Position numbers and translations under genes: made by a program
Shown: positions 14,126-26,062 of the stretch, piece after piece
Position numbering within the stretch: the first letter of the stretch is position 1
Layout of the letters: the number at the start of each line of letters is the position of its first letter
Assembly (NCBI RefSeq): GCF_028769735.1
Contig: NC_088178.1
Coordinates: 19,294,357 to 19,358,356, forward strand
Reading direction: 5' to 3'
DNA from: Zonotrichia leucophrys gambelii
Lineage: Eukaryota > Chordata > Aves > Passeriformes > Passerellidae
Length of the DNA stretch: 64,000 nt
Notes under the pieces: generated by a model
What the model saw: only the letters and a program-made list of their open reading frames with translations
The model's database searches: none
What the model was told of the DNA's origin: nothing

Positions 14126-17100
14126 GGGTATAGCAAACCACACACCTGCGTTTGGAGTTCCCCTGGTGTGTCCCCCACAATCCCTGTTGTGTTTGCTGGG
14201 TGGGCATCACTCAGCTGAGCACTGACTTGTCTGGGAATTCAACAGCCCTGGCTCCCAGGTGCTGGCAAGGCTGCCTTTGATTAGATGTTGTATATTATGT
14301 AATGTATCACAGGTTGGAAGATTAGGGAATAATTGTTAAACCACTAAAAGCACTTTACAGTGCTGTGAAATGTTGAGATAAATCTGAAAGTAGGCAGTAG
14401 TAAGTAGAGGCTCATTTTAAAAAAGCCCTTCTAGATTATGAAGTTTAGAAGGAAATGAAAAAGTAAAGCTATCATAACAGTATTGTTCCTATTACAATGA
14501 TTATACAAAGTAAATGTTAAAATGCAGTTGTTGGTATTGATGTTAATTTAGTTTAGCTGCTGTTTCTTCCCGTACCCTTTGTGAGTTTTTGTTGTTGATG
14601 AATGAAGTTCCTTCATTATTTTATTAATATAGGAGATATCAGTAATCATGGCAGTATGGTTAATAAATACAAACCGAGAGATTAGACAAAAGTACTTTAA
14701 ATTGTTTTGCAGATGAACAGGCACCGTTGATGCTGGAGTTCTCTTATGACTTTAATCCTGCTGTGGGCACAGAGAGGATTAAACTATTACTTGGTGGCTG
14801 GAGTTATTTGATTTCCCCCATCCCCTGTGAGGACCCCAAAATTCAAACTGTACCCAACAAATTAGAAGTGCAGACTTCCTCTGAAAGCTTTGAGGACATA
14901 CTTTATGTTGTGATTTGCTTGTGATACATATAAATTCATCCTGGAAAGAAACTTTGTTGTGTGCTTTATCATAAGAATTACAATAAAGGATTACCCAGTT
15001 TGAAGTTCCAAATTGCAAGTAAACTTGAACCGTTGGAGTGCCTCTAGGAAATACATAGTGTGCTCTTGGCACAGTGCAGTGTATAGCAGAATTTAGCTTT
15101 TCCAAGGAATTTCCTTCTGTTTGAGATCAGTTTTCTGAGGTGAGAAGCCAGTGGATTGTTCCAGTTTTGGATTTGAAGTTCACCTTGAATTTCAAAGACC
15201 TGTTTTGAGACATGGATCTTTTTTTCAGGTTTCTATACTGGTCTTTACAACCAAGCCTCACATAAAATTCTGTAGCTTGAGGAACAAGAAAGAAAACCTT
15301 TGGTATGCACTGGAAGAAAAAGGAACATTCATTTAAATGGAGAATGACCAAAAAGAAAATCTGGAAATTCACCCCAGTGAGTGCAAGCACTGCACAGACA
15401 AGTGTGTTTCACTTCCCTGCAGGGCTAGGGGAGGTGGAGCAGCCCTCAGAGGATGTGCACAACCTCTCTCCTGGCTGTAGCTGCTGCTGTCTGCCAGGCA
15501 GCCCCAGAGCCCTGGGATGTTTTATACCACATGTGCTGCAATAAATAGGCCAAAACTTGGTCTAGGGCACTCAGTGCTGAAAGTGCAGTGAGAATTAAGC
15601 AGGGTTTAATTTGAAATCCAATATCTGCCACTTTAATGGACTCGCTGGCACCTAGTGCTTCTGATGTGTTCCTTTGTGCAGTTGCACAGGGTGTTTTGCA
15701 CTCCTGCTACAAACACACACCATCTGCCTCAGGTTGGGGAGAACATCCCCTGCAACAAGGATCATGTGCACATTCATTTCTAAGCATTTGCACCCTTTCT
15801 TAAAGCTCTCTTTGGAAAAAGGTACTGGAGGAGATTGTAGAATTTGTGTATCCCTGTTTCATTTGGTAATTACCTAATTCCTGTCTGTTTGCTCGGCTTT
15901 CTGTGCTGCAACTGTTCAGATGTGGATTGTGAGTTTAACCCAAAGTTTACTGCACCAATATTTTTGGGCTTATTGAGAACATTAAGACAGAGTTCTGTTG
16001 GAAGATGTTGGATGTTATAGTCTGACAGTCTTCCAGTGTGGAAAACACTTGAATTTATCCTTGTAGATAAGTTTTAGACAGCGTTGTCCACGTGAAATAT
16101 TAATATGTGATGTTTTAAATCTTATTTCTGTTGTGATGTAACATTTTTAAATTAAACCATTCTTCCTCTAATTAACACTTCAGCTTTTAAAAATTATTTT
16201 TTTCATAAAGCTCATTTTAATTGGAGTAACATGTATTGCATGTTTTATGAAACACCTTCATTGAAAGTCTTGGATCCTTTCCATTCAGGTCCCTATAGAC
16301 CCATCCAGTTTGAAAATACACTGTTTTATCCTCTTCTTAATTACAGTTCTTGGAGCAACTCTCTGTTAACTGTTTTTAAATTCCAGAGGATAATGAGTCT
16401 ACCAGAACTAGAGAGTGTACAGCAAAAAACTGTTCACAGGAGGAAGCTTGCTGTTGCTTAGCTACCTGTCTTTTTAATTTGGAATCTCCAGCAATTCCAT
16501 AATGACTAGTCCTTAAGCTGCTAAATGTATTTGTTCATGACAGACTGTACCATTCTGAACTGAATTTCACCTATGCATTACTGCTGTTATTGTGGGAATA
16601 ACGAGGGTGTTTGGAATGGCATTGTGCTGTGTGAATCACAATACCTAAATATGTCACTTACAGAGGCAGTTCCACCTCTGGTGGTCAGTGCTGGTCAGCA
16701 CCTCTGGTCAGTGCTACAGTGAAATTCAGAATAACTTGAGCAAAAAGTTGCCTCTGCTCCTCCAGAGCAGTCCCAAATATGAACAAGTTTTGTGTCATCT
16801 GTAGGTGGTGCAACCAGTCTGTAGTACACATTCTCACATCAATTTGAAACATAATAGTGATAGATAATAAATTGCAGATCAAACTACTATGACATTTAAC
16901 ATGGTTTTGGTCCACTTAGCATTTTCTTGCAAGTGAGAAAATGCCTGACATGTAAAAATTGCCTGGAGCTCACAGAAATCTGCTGAAATAAGACTCTGAA
17001 CTAGGCAATAGTCATAGGAGAACTACTGACTTTTTTTTCAGAATCTGTGAAAAAATTTACTTACATTAATGCTATCTGATCAATCCTAAAATTGATATAA

Positions 17101-17363
17101 AGAGATAGTTTATCTAGGCTTGTGGCCACAGAACTGGTATAAGCATAGAAAGAAATTCTGGCTTTTCTAAACCTTTTTCCAGTATGTGGATCTAAAAAGG
17201 ATTTTCATTTGCTGTTAAAATGAATTCTTTCTTACTCTAATAGTCTTTCCCATTAGAGAAACCTCTGTGACTCTTCCCCTTTTGCCTACACAGAACAGTC
17301 ACAGCAGCTTCTGCAGCAGTATGGGTGAGGCACTCTTGTGTTTCTGGGAGGGCATTCATCCCA

Positions 17364-17425
17364 CCCTATAACCCATACCCCATATCCCATAACCCATACC
17401 CCATAACCCATACCCCATACCCCAT
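17364..17425. repeat. Heptamer repeat (CCCATAC/CCCATAA)n with G-quadruplex potential on the - strand
   Basis: About nine heptamers of the form CCCATAC, CCCATAA or CCCATAT run head to tail. On the - strand this gives nine runs of three or four G separated by 3-5 nt loops (GGGTATGGGGTTATGGG type). The array therefore fits the general pattern of a G-quadruplex-forming sequence on the G strand and an i-motif on the C strand. It lies in the PIGK intron, where the G-rich strand is the transcription template. The repeated Gly-Tyr/Trp peptide in the - strand frames is an artefact of the repeat. Confidence 0.9.
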
Positions 17426-18819
17426 GTGACAAGCACAGCTGGCTGGCACAGGGCATGGGGCAGTGGCTCCATGCCCATGCAGATGGGGCCATGCACAGGT
17501 GCCAAGAGCAGCTTTCTGTAAAGGAACTCCAGCACTCCTTGCTGCTGAGCTGACGTGCCCACCTAGCCAGAGTTTTGTTATTGATGCTTTCCGTGTTGTA
17601 TTTGTTAGGATTTTAGAAAGATGAACTTGTTAGTTTGACAACTAATTATATTTTAATTTAGTGGTGAACTCTCTTGGGAATCTATGAGCAAGTTAATTTA
17701 ATCGAAATTAGGTATTTCAGCTCTTGTAGGTATACTTTGTGGATTTAAATGTGAATCTGTGTAATCCCATTTTAGATATTCATAAGGTTTTGATGTCCTC
17801 ATGGAAAATACTGGCCTATTTCAGTATGATTTTGTGCTCAATTAACCATTTAGAGATATTGACTTACAGATATTCAACACAGTTGAATATTTTTGCCCTT
17901 TTATTGTGGTATAATATTTATGTGTATATTTCAGTTTCTGGGTCTGTAAATCTTTCTTATTAGGATAATTTATTTTTAAGATTACTGAGTATGTAGCTCT
18001 TGTACAGCCTCATATAATTTTCGTCATGCCTTCATGATTTTAATCCTTTACATTTTAACATTGCATCCCCTGACTTTAAAGTGACTATATATATGTCCTT
18101 GATTTCCCAGTGCAGAGCCACTGCTGCACTGGCCTCTCTTCCCTTGCACAATTCCATGGAGACTTCAGTACAAGACATGACAAAATGTAAAACCATACTC
18201 ATAGATCACCTTATAAATATTTATTCATATAAATTCTTTAAAGAAATTAAATTACGTGTTCTATACAAAATAGGAAAGAGAGGCTTTTAGTGTCACTGGC
18301 TGCAAATTGAAGTCATTTGTCTTGAAGGGTCAGGTGCCACTTTGTGGTAAGATACTTGTCTGAGATCCAAGAAGGGAAAGATTGATAGTACAAAGAGATT
18401 GATGGAACAGGCACTGCAATATGCATATGAAGTTACAGGTTAATTAGGAAGATTTAAACAAGAAAGTCCCTTTGTGTGGAGAAGTGTCATGTGCTGTTAC
18501 TCTCAGAAGCGAGGTGTGCTGGCAGCCTTTTGAGCAGGCAGAGCTGATTTTCAGAGATGTTTGTGTGGAGATGTGCAGTTGTGAATGTCAGCAAGGTGGC
18601 AGATCACCAACAGCACACGCTGCAGCTGCTCGGGGAGCTCAGTGCTCTGCATACAGAGACACCTGCTCTGCTCACATCTTTGGCTTTGTTGTGCTAGATG
18701 TAAATTATAATGCTGGTTTTGTGATTCCTGTATCAGAGTAAAATCATTAATATTTCAGACTGCCAAGTTCTTTGGGTGTCTCAGGTGATGTGACTATTTG
18801 TTCTACTTTTTAATTGCAG

Positions 18820-18891
18820 GCACAGCAGAAATTGCAGCACTTACAGAAAAATCCTAAAGCTAAGAATGTGTGGTTTATAAAGGGGAGCTGA
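18820..18891 (+). other. Candidate alternative terminal exon of PIGK (weak)
   Basis: A good acceptor (pyrimidine-rich tract TTCTACTTTTTAATTGCAG) precedes a 23-codon open frame rich in Gln and Lys, starting AQQKLQHLQKNPK and ending at TGA. A poly(A)-like AATAAA follows near 19194. The frame starts in phase 0, the same phase as the true terminal exon at 20242. If used, it would replace the transmembrane anchor with a short hydrophilic tail. No transcript evidence is available, and exon-like segments of this length arise often by chance in introns. Confidence 0.12.
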
Positions 18892-20241
18892 GCAGTCAAC
18901 AAACATTGTTTTTGTGTTGTTAGGAAAGCTGTTTTGAAAGAACAGACACTGCAAACTGTTCCTTCTTTCATTAAAGTTCACCAGCCTCCCTGGTACATTT
19001 AGCAGAGAACAGCAAGCTTCTCTGTGTGGATTGATGCTGAAATTAAAACAGCAAAATAGTTTGTAACAGTTATTCACTTGGCAGAAAGAGAATTTTAAAT
19101 TTGACTTAAATGCAACAAACCCAAAATGGTCTGTGCCCCTTGCGTCCCGTTCTGCACAAGGACAAAATGGTGCAAATCTTCCAGCAAGGCAGGAATAAAA
19201 ATCTCAGCAAGCGCTTCAGTATTTATTATCGTAATAGTAAATCATCCCTGTCTGCCTGGGAGACCTGTAAAACATACCTGCTGAGGGCAAGAGCAGGCAC
19301 AGGCCTGAGGGACTGTTACACTTCTAAATACTATAATTCTGGTATTTTTGTCACGATAGTCTTAACTAAAATTTTGCATTCATGTAGTCACCTTATTTTT
19401 AGCCCCAGAGACAGATCTTGGGGTACATGGCAGCACTTACCTTCTACAATCCATTTCTCTATTCTCTGACTGTGAGTATCTGAATTTTGGTTTAGTAAGG
19501 GAAGGAAGAAGACAGGCAAGTTTTACCTTGTCTAGCTGCTACATGTAAGACAGAAAAGGCCTTCAATTGCAGTGTATGGCTTTTTACTGAAGATGATAAA
19601 TTTGTTGAAGGGGGACAAAAGTTTGAATTGCAGAATATATTTCTACATTAGGGAAAGGCAGTTAGACTCAATGAGGCCCCTGGGAAATGTGATTGACTTT
19701 GAAAACAATCCTATTTAGTTTTATGATATTGCTGAAATGATGAGCCTTCACTTGTTATGTGGTCAGATACCTGTTTATTCACATAATTCTGAGTATAAAA
19801 GCAGCTGTAGAAAACATGTAGTGGAAAAACAACACTCTCTTTTCTCTTTCACATTTTCACTTGTAGGAACTGTTTGTCATACTTAAAGAATTCTTCTCTT
19901 GTATTCACCTGAGACCAAATACAAGAAAATCTGTCAAAACAAATGAGTTGGAACACGTCCCACGATACCAATACACGCAGGCAAAGTGGTGTCTCAGGCA
20001 CAGTTCCAGTGGCCTTTTTGTGGTACTTACCCTCCCTGCTTGAGTGGCAGCTTGCCTCCCATTAGCCTCCCCATCCATCACAAAGATGCTTCTACTTCAG
20101 GAAGAAATGCAGCTTATTGGTATTGTTCTACTGCAAGGATTATATTTTTGCAGTTGATAAACACAGTGCACTTCTTATTGTGAGAACTAATTACAAATTT
20201 TGTTTTTCTTTTTGTTTTCTCTTTTTTTTTTTTTTTTCCAG

Positions 20242-20358
20242 AAACCAAAACAAAAGGACTGGCATCCACCTGGAGGATTTATTTTAGGACTCTGGGCATT
20301 GATCATCATGGTTTTCTTCAAAACATATGGAATCAAGCACATGAAACATGTCTTCTGA
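20242..20358 (+). CDS. PIGK: PIGK terminal coding exon: C-terminal membrane anchor of GPI transamidase catalytic subunit
   Basis: PIGK is the cysteine-protease-like subunit of the GPI transamidase complex in the endoplasmic reticulum. It cleaves the C-terminal signal of proproteins and helps transfer them to GPI. This exon encodes only the last 38 residues: a hydrophilic lead (KPKQKDWHPPGG), one hydrophobic helix from about FILGLWALIIMVFFKTYG, and a short basic tail ending KHMKHVF before TGA. The catalytic His/Cys region lies in exons upstream of the window. The acceptor is a long T run ending in CCAG, and the exon starts in phase 0. The match to the C-terminus of vertebrate PIGK is from memory, and human ends in a very similar KHMKFIF. 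The neighbouring ST6GALNAC5 on the opposite strand supports the assignment. Confidence 0.93.
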   Translation, partial: KPKQKDWHPPGGFILGLWALIIMVFFKTYGIKHMKHVF

Positions 20359-20905
20359 ACTGGAGCAAAAAAGATACTTGCACTGGCTGCTACTTTGGGT
20401 TCCTGGGTATCTCCTGTGTTCCCTTCATGTGGATTATGGTTGTGTTGAAACACTGTGTTGACATCTTGCTTCTAAAGGTTCTTTTGAAGCCATCTCTTCT
20501 GCCCCTTTTCCTGGAAACATTCTAAAAAATGGTTTTAAAGTGTTACTGTTATTTCATTTTGTCTTGATTTAAACATATTTTAATGCATTTCTGAGCATTT
20601 TTTCTTTTTGGTTAAACTTAAAAAAGGGCAGGAACTAAACCCAGTAATGTTTTCTGTGGTTGCTTCTGGATTGTAAATGGGCAAATTCTTTCCGCCATAC
20701 TTTGAAGTAAATCTTAGAAGAAGTCACCTCTTACTAAAGAACTGGACATGGTGGAGAACGTTATTTAAGATGTCAATCTGTCAGTAAAAACTTTAGCATG
20801 GCATATTGAAAGCTTTCTTCACAAAAATGAAAATACTGTGGAATATATTGATTTCCTTTTTATTATTAGTTTTTGTTAAATAAAACCATTAGATCAGACT
20901 TTTCA
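20359..20905 (+). other. PIGK: PIGK 3' UTR (to first poly(A) signal)
   Basis: AT-rich non-coding sequence after the PIGK stop codon. The first canonical AATAAA lies about 520 bp downstream, and a G/T-rich stretch (CTGTGAGTTGGTG) about 45 bp later fits a downstream element. The exact cleavage site is inferred. A longer form could run to the second AATAAA near 21408. Confidence 0.6.
20879..20884 (+). terminator. PIGK: PIGK proximal poly(A) signal AATAAA
   Basis: A canonical hexamer about 520 bp after the stop codon, followed by a G/T-rich element at about 20930. It is the most likely main cleavage signal. Confidence 0.6.
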
Positions 20906-21407
20906 CCTTAGACAGTTCTGAGTCTAGAATTCTGTGAGTTGGTGAAAGTAAAACAAAAATTATGACTTTGCTGAATCTACTTAAAAAGAAGGCCAAAAAA
21001 TCATGAAAAGACTTCATGTCAATTAGAAACCCTTCACAGATGATGTATTTTCATTGCATATAATATGGACTTGGATGCTTTCAGAATTGTCAGTGCACTG
21101 GATTCTGCACTAAAGAAAATCAGCTCTGGCATCAGGATGAAGAACATTATAAATTGTACCATTGTATTCTGTAGTTTCTGAGCCCTTAGAAAATGTGCTT
21201 TGTTGCCTGTGTTTTGTAAATTCTGGTTTGACATATTGATGTGTTCTTCCTGGACATTTACTGATGAATGTGTGCTAGAAGAGTTTTGTCTGTATAATAG
21301 TGATATTTATGAAGAGAAGAGCAAATCTGTGCATGTGTAGAAACACATCAGTCAGTGAGGAGAAGCTTTTGCCCCGTGCTTTTGGAACTTTTTCTCTCCT
21401 TAACCAA

Positions 21408-21413
21408 AATAAA
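21408..21413 (+). terminator. PIGK: Possible distal PIGK poly(A) signal AATAAA
   Basis: A second canonical hexamer about 1.05 kb after the stop codon, which would give a longer 3' UTR. No transcript end can be seen, so its use is speculative. Confidence 0.3.
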
Positions 21414-24400
21414 GCTTACCTGACACAGTCATGGTGTAAGTACTACACACATATCTCTAAAGTTATTAGGAATTATCTATAATCACAGTATCAGAGTTGG
21501 TATCTTTTTCTTAGAATATGGTTCTGAGCATTTCCTATTGCACAGCACATACAAATCTGAGTGCATTTTGTCCTTTTTTTTTCTCTTCCAGCTTGATTGT
21601 GGCATCCCAGCCTCAGGTGAGAGGAGGTGAACTGTCAGAGCTGTGTGAGCCTGGCAGGGGGAGGAGAAGCCACTGAGGCTTGCAGAGAGCAGAGAAAACA
21701 GCAGTGTGGTGCAGCTCAAGAACTAAAGCCTTGTTTTTTTATCTCCAAAGATTTTTAGGCTTGGAGATGTTGAAGGTACAAAATGATCCATTATGGGAAG
21801 TTAAACATTTGCCTACTCCGCCTCTTCCTGGCACTTCTTGGTGAAGAGCTGGGATTGTTTTCAGTAGCAGGGGCTTAAGGCCCAGGAGTAGGGATTAGAC
21901 CTAAAGCATTCCTAAAGTGGGGTAGATAATACTGGACTTGTCTTCTCAGTGTGCTGATCAGAAGCTTTTATATAACTGGTGCACAGATCCTCCCTGCTAA
22001 ACGATGCCACTTAAAGGGAAAGAGAAACACTCTGTGGGATGGGTCTGAGCAGCATTCCTGGGGCTGGATGTCTGGGTCTCTTCACAGTGTGTTGGGTTTG
22101 GGGGTTGTTTCTTTGGATAATGTCCTTCAAAAGCAATGACTTCATATCCAAAATCTGATATAATGGTGATTTTTCATAAAATCAAAAAACTGGGTTTTTT
22201 TCCCCCGAGCAATTTCTAATACAAGAATCAAGTAAAATCTGCTGTGCACAGACCATGTAGAAAAGTATAGAAATGAATCCTGCAGAATTCTTTAGAGGAT
22301 TTGCTTAGCTTTCCTTTCCTAATCCAACTCTTTTTCAATTGTAGTAAATATTTTAATCAAATATTTATTTTATAGGCAAGTTTTGCCACACTTTAAATGT
22401 GTACAAAGTCAAGTTGATAGAGTTTTGTGCCTTGCTTCATTTGCAGTAACACTTATTTGCACTCCTCAGGCCTTATTCAATTTTTCTCTTTCCCTCTTTC
22501 AGCCACCTTTTGCAGGAAGTGGTAGAAACATCTACAGAACTCAGCTGAATTTTGCCAGTAGCAGTAGATACCAAAGATTCTGTCTTTTTAAAAGCTTATC
22601 TGCTTAGGGAAAAGGAGGCAATTAGGTGGGTTATTAAAATGCAATTTATGAATAGAGGCACTCAGTAAGTATGCATGTGAAGGTGATTAAACTGAAGTGA
22701 ACAACAGTTTGACTGGAATGCAGCAAACTCTGCTTCAGGCATTTTTAACATTTTTGTATGCACAGAAGTGAGGAGTTGAAATGGATCATTCTGAGACACC
22801 ATCAAGTTGCCTATGCTACACCTATGAGATAGTCTTTTCTATGCTGTGATAGCTTTTGTTCCTTGAACAGTTACAATCTGAAAGCAAGTACAGGAATGTC
22901 ACAGAATTGTCTGTAGATGTGTGTTGTATATTTATTTTTTTTTATTTAAAGTTAGTAACCTTTTCATTTTCCCTGGGAGGCCTTCAAGCTCAGTTTGGAA
23001 TGGCCTCTGGGAGTCAGCCATGGCACCCTCAGTCACAAACCGTGTGTTGTGCAGGCCAAGTGTGCTTTGCAGTATGGATGCTTCCTCCAGGGTGCACAGA
23101 TGATCTTTCTGATGGAATCCAGGAGACAAGCCAGGTGGCAGCTTCCTGATGCTTCTTTGCATGGGAACCTTTTGAGCAGAGTTGAATTCCAGCATTGCGT
23201 GACTCTGCATGGATAGGTCTGTGAACTAAGTGTGCCCATGCCTGCAAAACTCAGTGTATTCATGTCTGCACCCTGTGCTGTGGAACTGCACTGGCAGGTC
23301 CTGCAATGGGCTTTTAAGATATTGTTTAGAACACTCATGGATGATAAAAATAGATGTTGGTCATTTCAGTTTTTCAGCTCTCTTTCAGGATCACATCTTA
23401 AAATGCATCTTTATTATTGAATGAAGAAAAAGTATCTCCCCAGTGCGGTTGTACTCACAGCCAGGTGCTCTCCTGTCCCCTGGAGTGCCTGTGACCAGGC
23501 CCAAAGGCTGACACAATGTGTGACCAAGCCGTGCTTCTGTTACAGACTGAAAAGTGAGGTTCCTACAAAAAATGAGTGGAGAAAGAAACCGGGACAGGTG
23601 GGAAGACAATCAGTGTTTCTTGGTCTATTCCAGCAGAGCATTTTCATGTTTAATGACTGTTCTGATGAAATGCTGTTCTCTTGGCATAAGCCAATACCAG
23701 AGCCTGTTCACAGGTATCCTTACAAACATCATTAGTGATGCTGTGTCTCTTCTAGAGAGTGCAGGGATTTTTTCTTTCAGTTGGTTTTTCCTCCTGAAAG
23801 CTGGTATCTGTTATTGATTACAGAAAAGCAAATGCAGTCTGGGTCTAATTCTCCTGCTGAGTGCCTGCACACTGAGCCCATTTCAGTCTCGTTTCAGAGT
23901 CAGGGATTTTTATTCTCAGCTACCACATCCACGGAAGTAAATGGAACTTGTGGTCCAGTCTGCTCTCAGAGGGGCATCATTGCCTGCTGGAGCAGGGCTG
24001 AGTTGCACTAAATCAGTGATTTGCAGAGGGGCCAAGGCCAGGTTCAGCTGTGAATTTATCCTGGGTGGAGAGTGATAAGGCCAGGGAGGTCTTTCCCTGT
24101 ACTCCTGTGAGAGGGACTGGAAGGACCAGCAGAGGCAGGGCAGAAGTCTGCAGCTCTGGCAATCCTGTCAGCATGTCACCAAGGGGTTTTTTCATGTTAC
24201 AGAACCCCTGCTTTCTCTTCTCTGATGGATTCTGAGAAGGAAGGAATAAAAAGATCTGAAAGCTTCCCAAATTATCCTTTCAGTGTAGCTGAGGAAGTGG
24301 GATGCTGCTAGTTTCTGGTAAATAGTGAAGATTTCATCCATCTTTGCATTGTGAAGTCAAAAGCTTTTATGTGGTCAGGATTATTTGGACTTGATAAAAA

Positions 24401-25986
24401 CTTGATGAAGTGGAAGGCAGTCCACAAAGTGAGAATGGTGCATTTCAGAGAGTCTGTGGTATCTGGAGAGAAGACAACCTTTGTACATGGTGCAGTGTGG
24501 GACGAGGGTTGGGGCAAGAAAGATCAGTGTCCTCATGTGCAGATCTTCAGCTCTGTTTCTGTTACAGAGCTCTGTGTGACCTGGTAGAATTTTATCATGC
24601 TTCCAGACTAATTAACCTTTGGATTGAGACAAGCATAAAATATTTCACCCAAGAGACTAATTTATCCATAAAGTTATGAACTGCAGAAAAAAGCATTGTA
24701 TATAATGAAAGTGTCTTCTCAACCATGTGAAGATCAAATTCATGCTGCAGCTGACAGAGAGGAAAGTTTGGGTTCAGTACCAATAGTTGTTCTGCAGAAG
24801 TTTCTGTTCAGTATTCCACAAATGAATCACAGGTGCCACAAAAATTCTTTTTAACCATCACACCAGCACTTCTATACCATAAAGAGTGTAATAGTTTTTT
24901 GCATTTCTTAAGTGGTGAAAGGCAAATTTAAATAATGGAGAAAGTTTCTCATAGAAGATTATATGACTTTAATTTATTTCTGCTTTCCCTCTTTCTGTGA
25001 ACTTTTAAAAATAAAATGCTTTCAGGAAACGTATCTTTAAAGTATCTGTGTTTTGTAATGAAAACTTGCATAGGCTGCATAACATAGTCTGAAATCAGCA
25101 TTTCTTAGAACTCATTTCACTTGCAAGTTCTTTAAGACTGAGTTACTTTTTCTCCCCTAATGAGGATTTCTGCCTGATTTAGTGATTAAATTGATAATAT
25201 TTAAGGTTTCCATTCAATGATGTATATCTATTAATGTTTGATTGTGCCATATTTTCTTCCCCATGCAGATTATAGATTTAACTTTTTTGCCTTTCTTTCT
25301 TTTCAGGTCTATGTGAGAATAACACCAAAGCCTTGGCCAGTACTGAGCCAGTTTGGCTGCTTTGGCCAACAGGCTTGATAGATATGCAAATTGTACTTAC
25401 CTACATTATTTTGGTGATGTTGTTTACAACAATCCCTTGAACAAAAGAAGCCACATAAGATGCAAACTGTTTGGACAGTGTAACAGCATTTTTCACACTG
25501 CTGTTGACATGGCTTTGGTGACAGCTCAGCAGAGACCAGGCCACCAGGCTGTGGTTTATTCAGGAGATTCATGGTGTGTCATCCCAGTCCCTGTGACAAA
25601 ACTGACTAATCTGGAATAGCAAACATTTCCTTTCTTGGTCTGACTTACTGGAATAATGCTCTTATATTAAATGTCTGACTAGGCCCACTGGCTCTGCATG
25701 TAGTGACTATTTTAAACTGAGACTCTGTCCTTGATATCCAGCTCCAATGTAATGGTACTTATTTCCTTTGCCAAATGCTTTGACATTTACTAACAAAGAG
25801 CCTCACTAAATATTAGATTATGTTTGATTTTCTTTAAGTTACTTTTTCTGTACTGATTTTCCTGTTCAGGTTAAGTTTGTAGTTGAAAATATTGTGGCTC
25901 AAATTGTGATGATTTCAGGGTCCCCTTACCTCCGTTGCTATTTATAATGCACATGGAATAGCAAATAGGATTTCTGGGGTCATCAG

Positions 25987-26062
25987 TATATTTGTATATT
26001 GTATTTTTTGCATTGTATATTGTATTACATTTTATACAAATGTATATTTGTATTTTTTGCTG
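25987..26062. repeat. AT-rich imperfect repeat
   Basis: Interlaced copies of TATATTTGTAT and TTGTATTTTTTGC occur at about 26000 and 26048, with a short inverted partner (ATACAAATGTAT) between them. It is low-complexity and has no coding potential. Confidence 0.6.

Larger units (their letters stand above)
1..20241 (+). other. PIGK: Probable last intron of PIGK (5' end outside the window)
   Basis: No convincing coding exon was found here on either strand apart from one weak candidate at 18820-18891. The segment ends in a run of about 17 T followed by CCAG, directly before the recognised PIGK terminal exon. The preceding exon should end with the residues that lead into KPKQKDWHPPGG, and I could not find it, so the intron is inferred to be at least 20 kb. 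All open frames here are short and have no recognisable domain. The DNA is AT-rich and T-rich on this strand, with a few microsatellites listed separately. Reading by eye could miss a short internal exon, so a spliced alignment of a PIGK protein would be decisive. Confidence 0.6.

Noticed and set aside
13952..14210. Repetitive Thr/Glu/Arg peptides on the - strand
   Set aside because: They arise from the three 25-bp tandem units.
17286..17562. Gly-Tyr-Gly-Val-Trp repeat peptides on the - strand
   Set aside because: They arise from the CCCATAC heptamer array.
21600..21624. 25-bp + strand micro-exon with a strong pyrimidine tract and GTGAGA donor
   Set aside because: No consistent partner exons downstream of PIGK; segments this short are common by chance.
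23546..23597. Exon-like segment encoding LKSEVPTKNEWRKKPGQ with good splice sites
   Set aside because: Looks coding-like but could not be chained in phase with flanking segments by eye. Kept only as a note under the intergenic entry.
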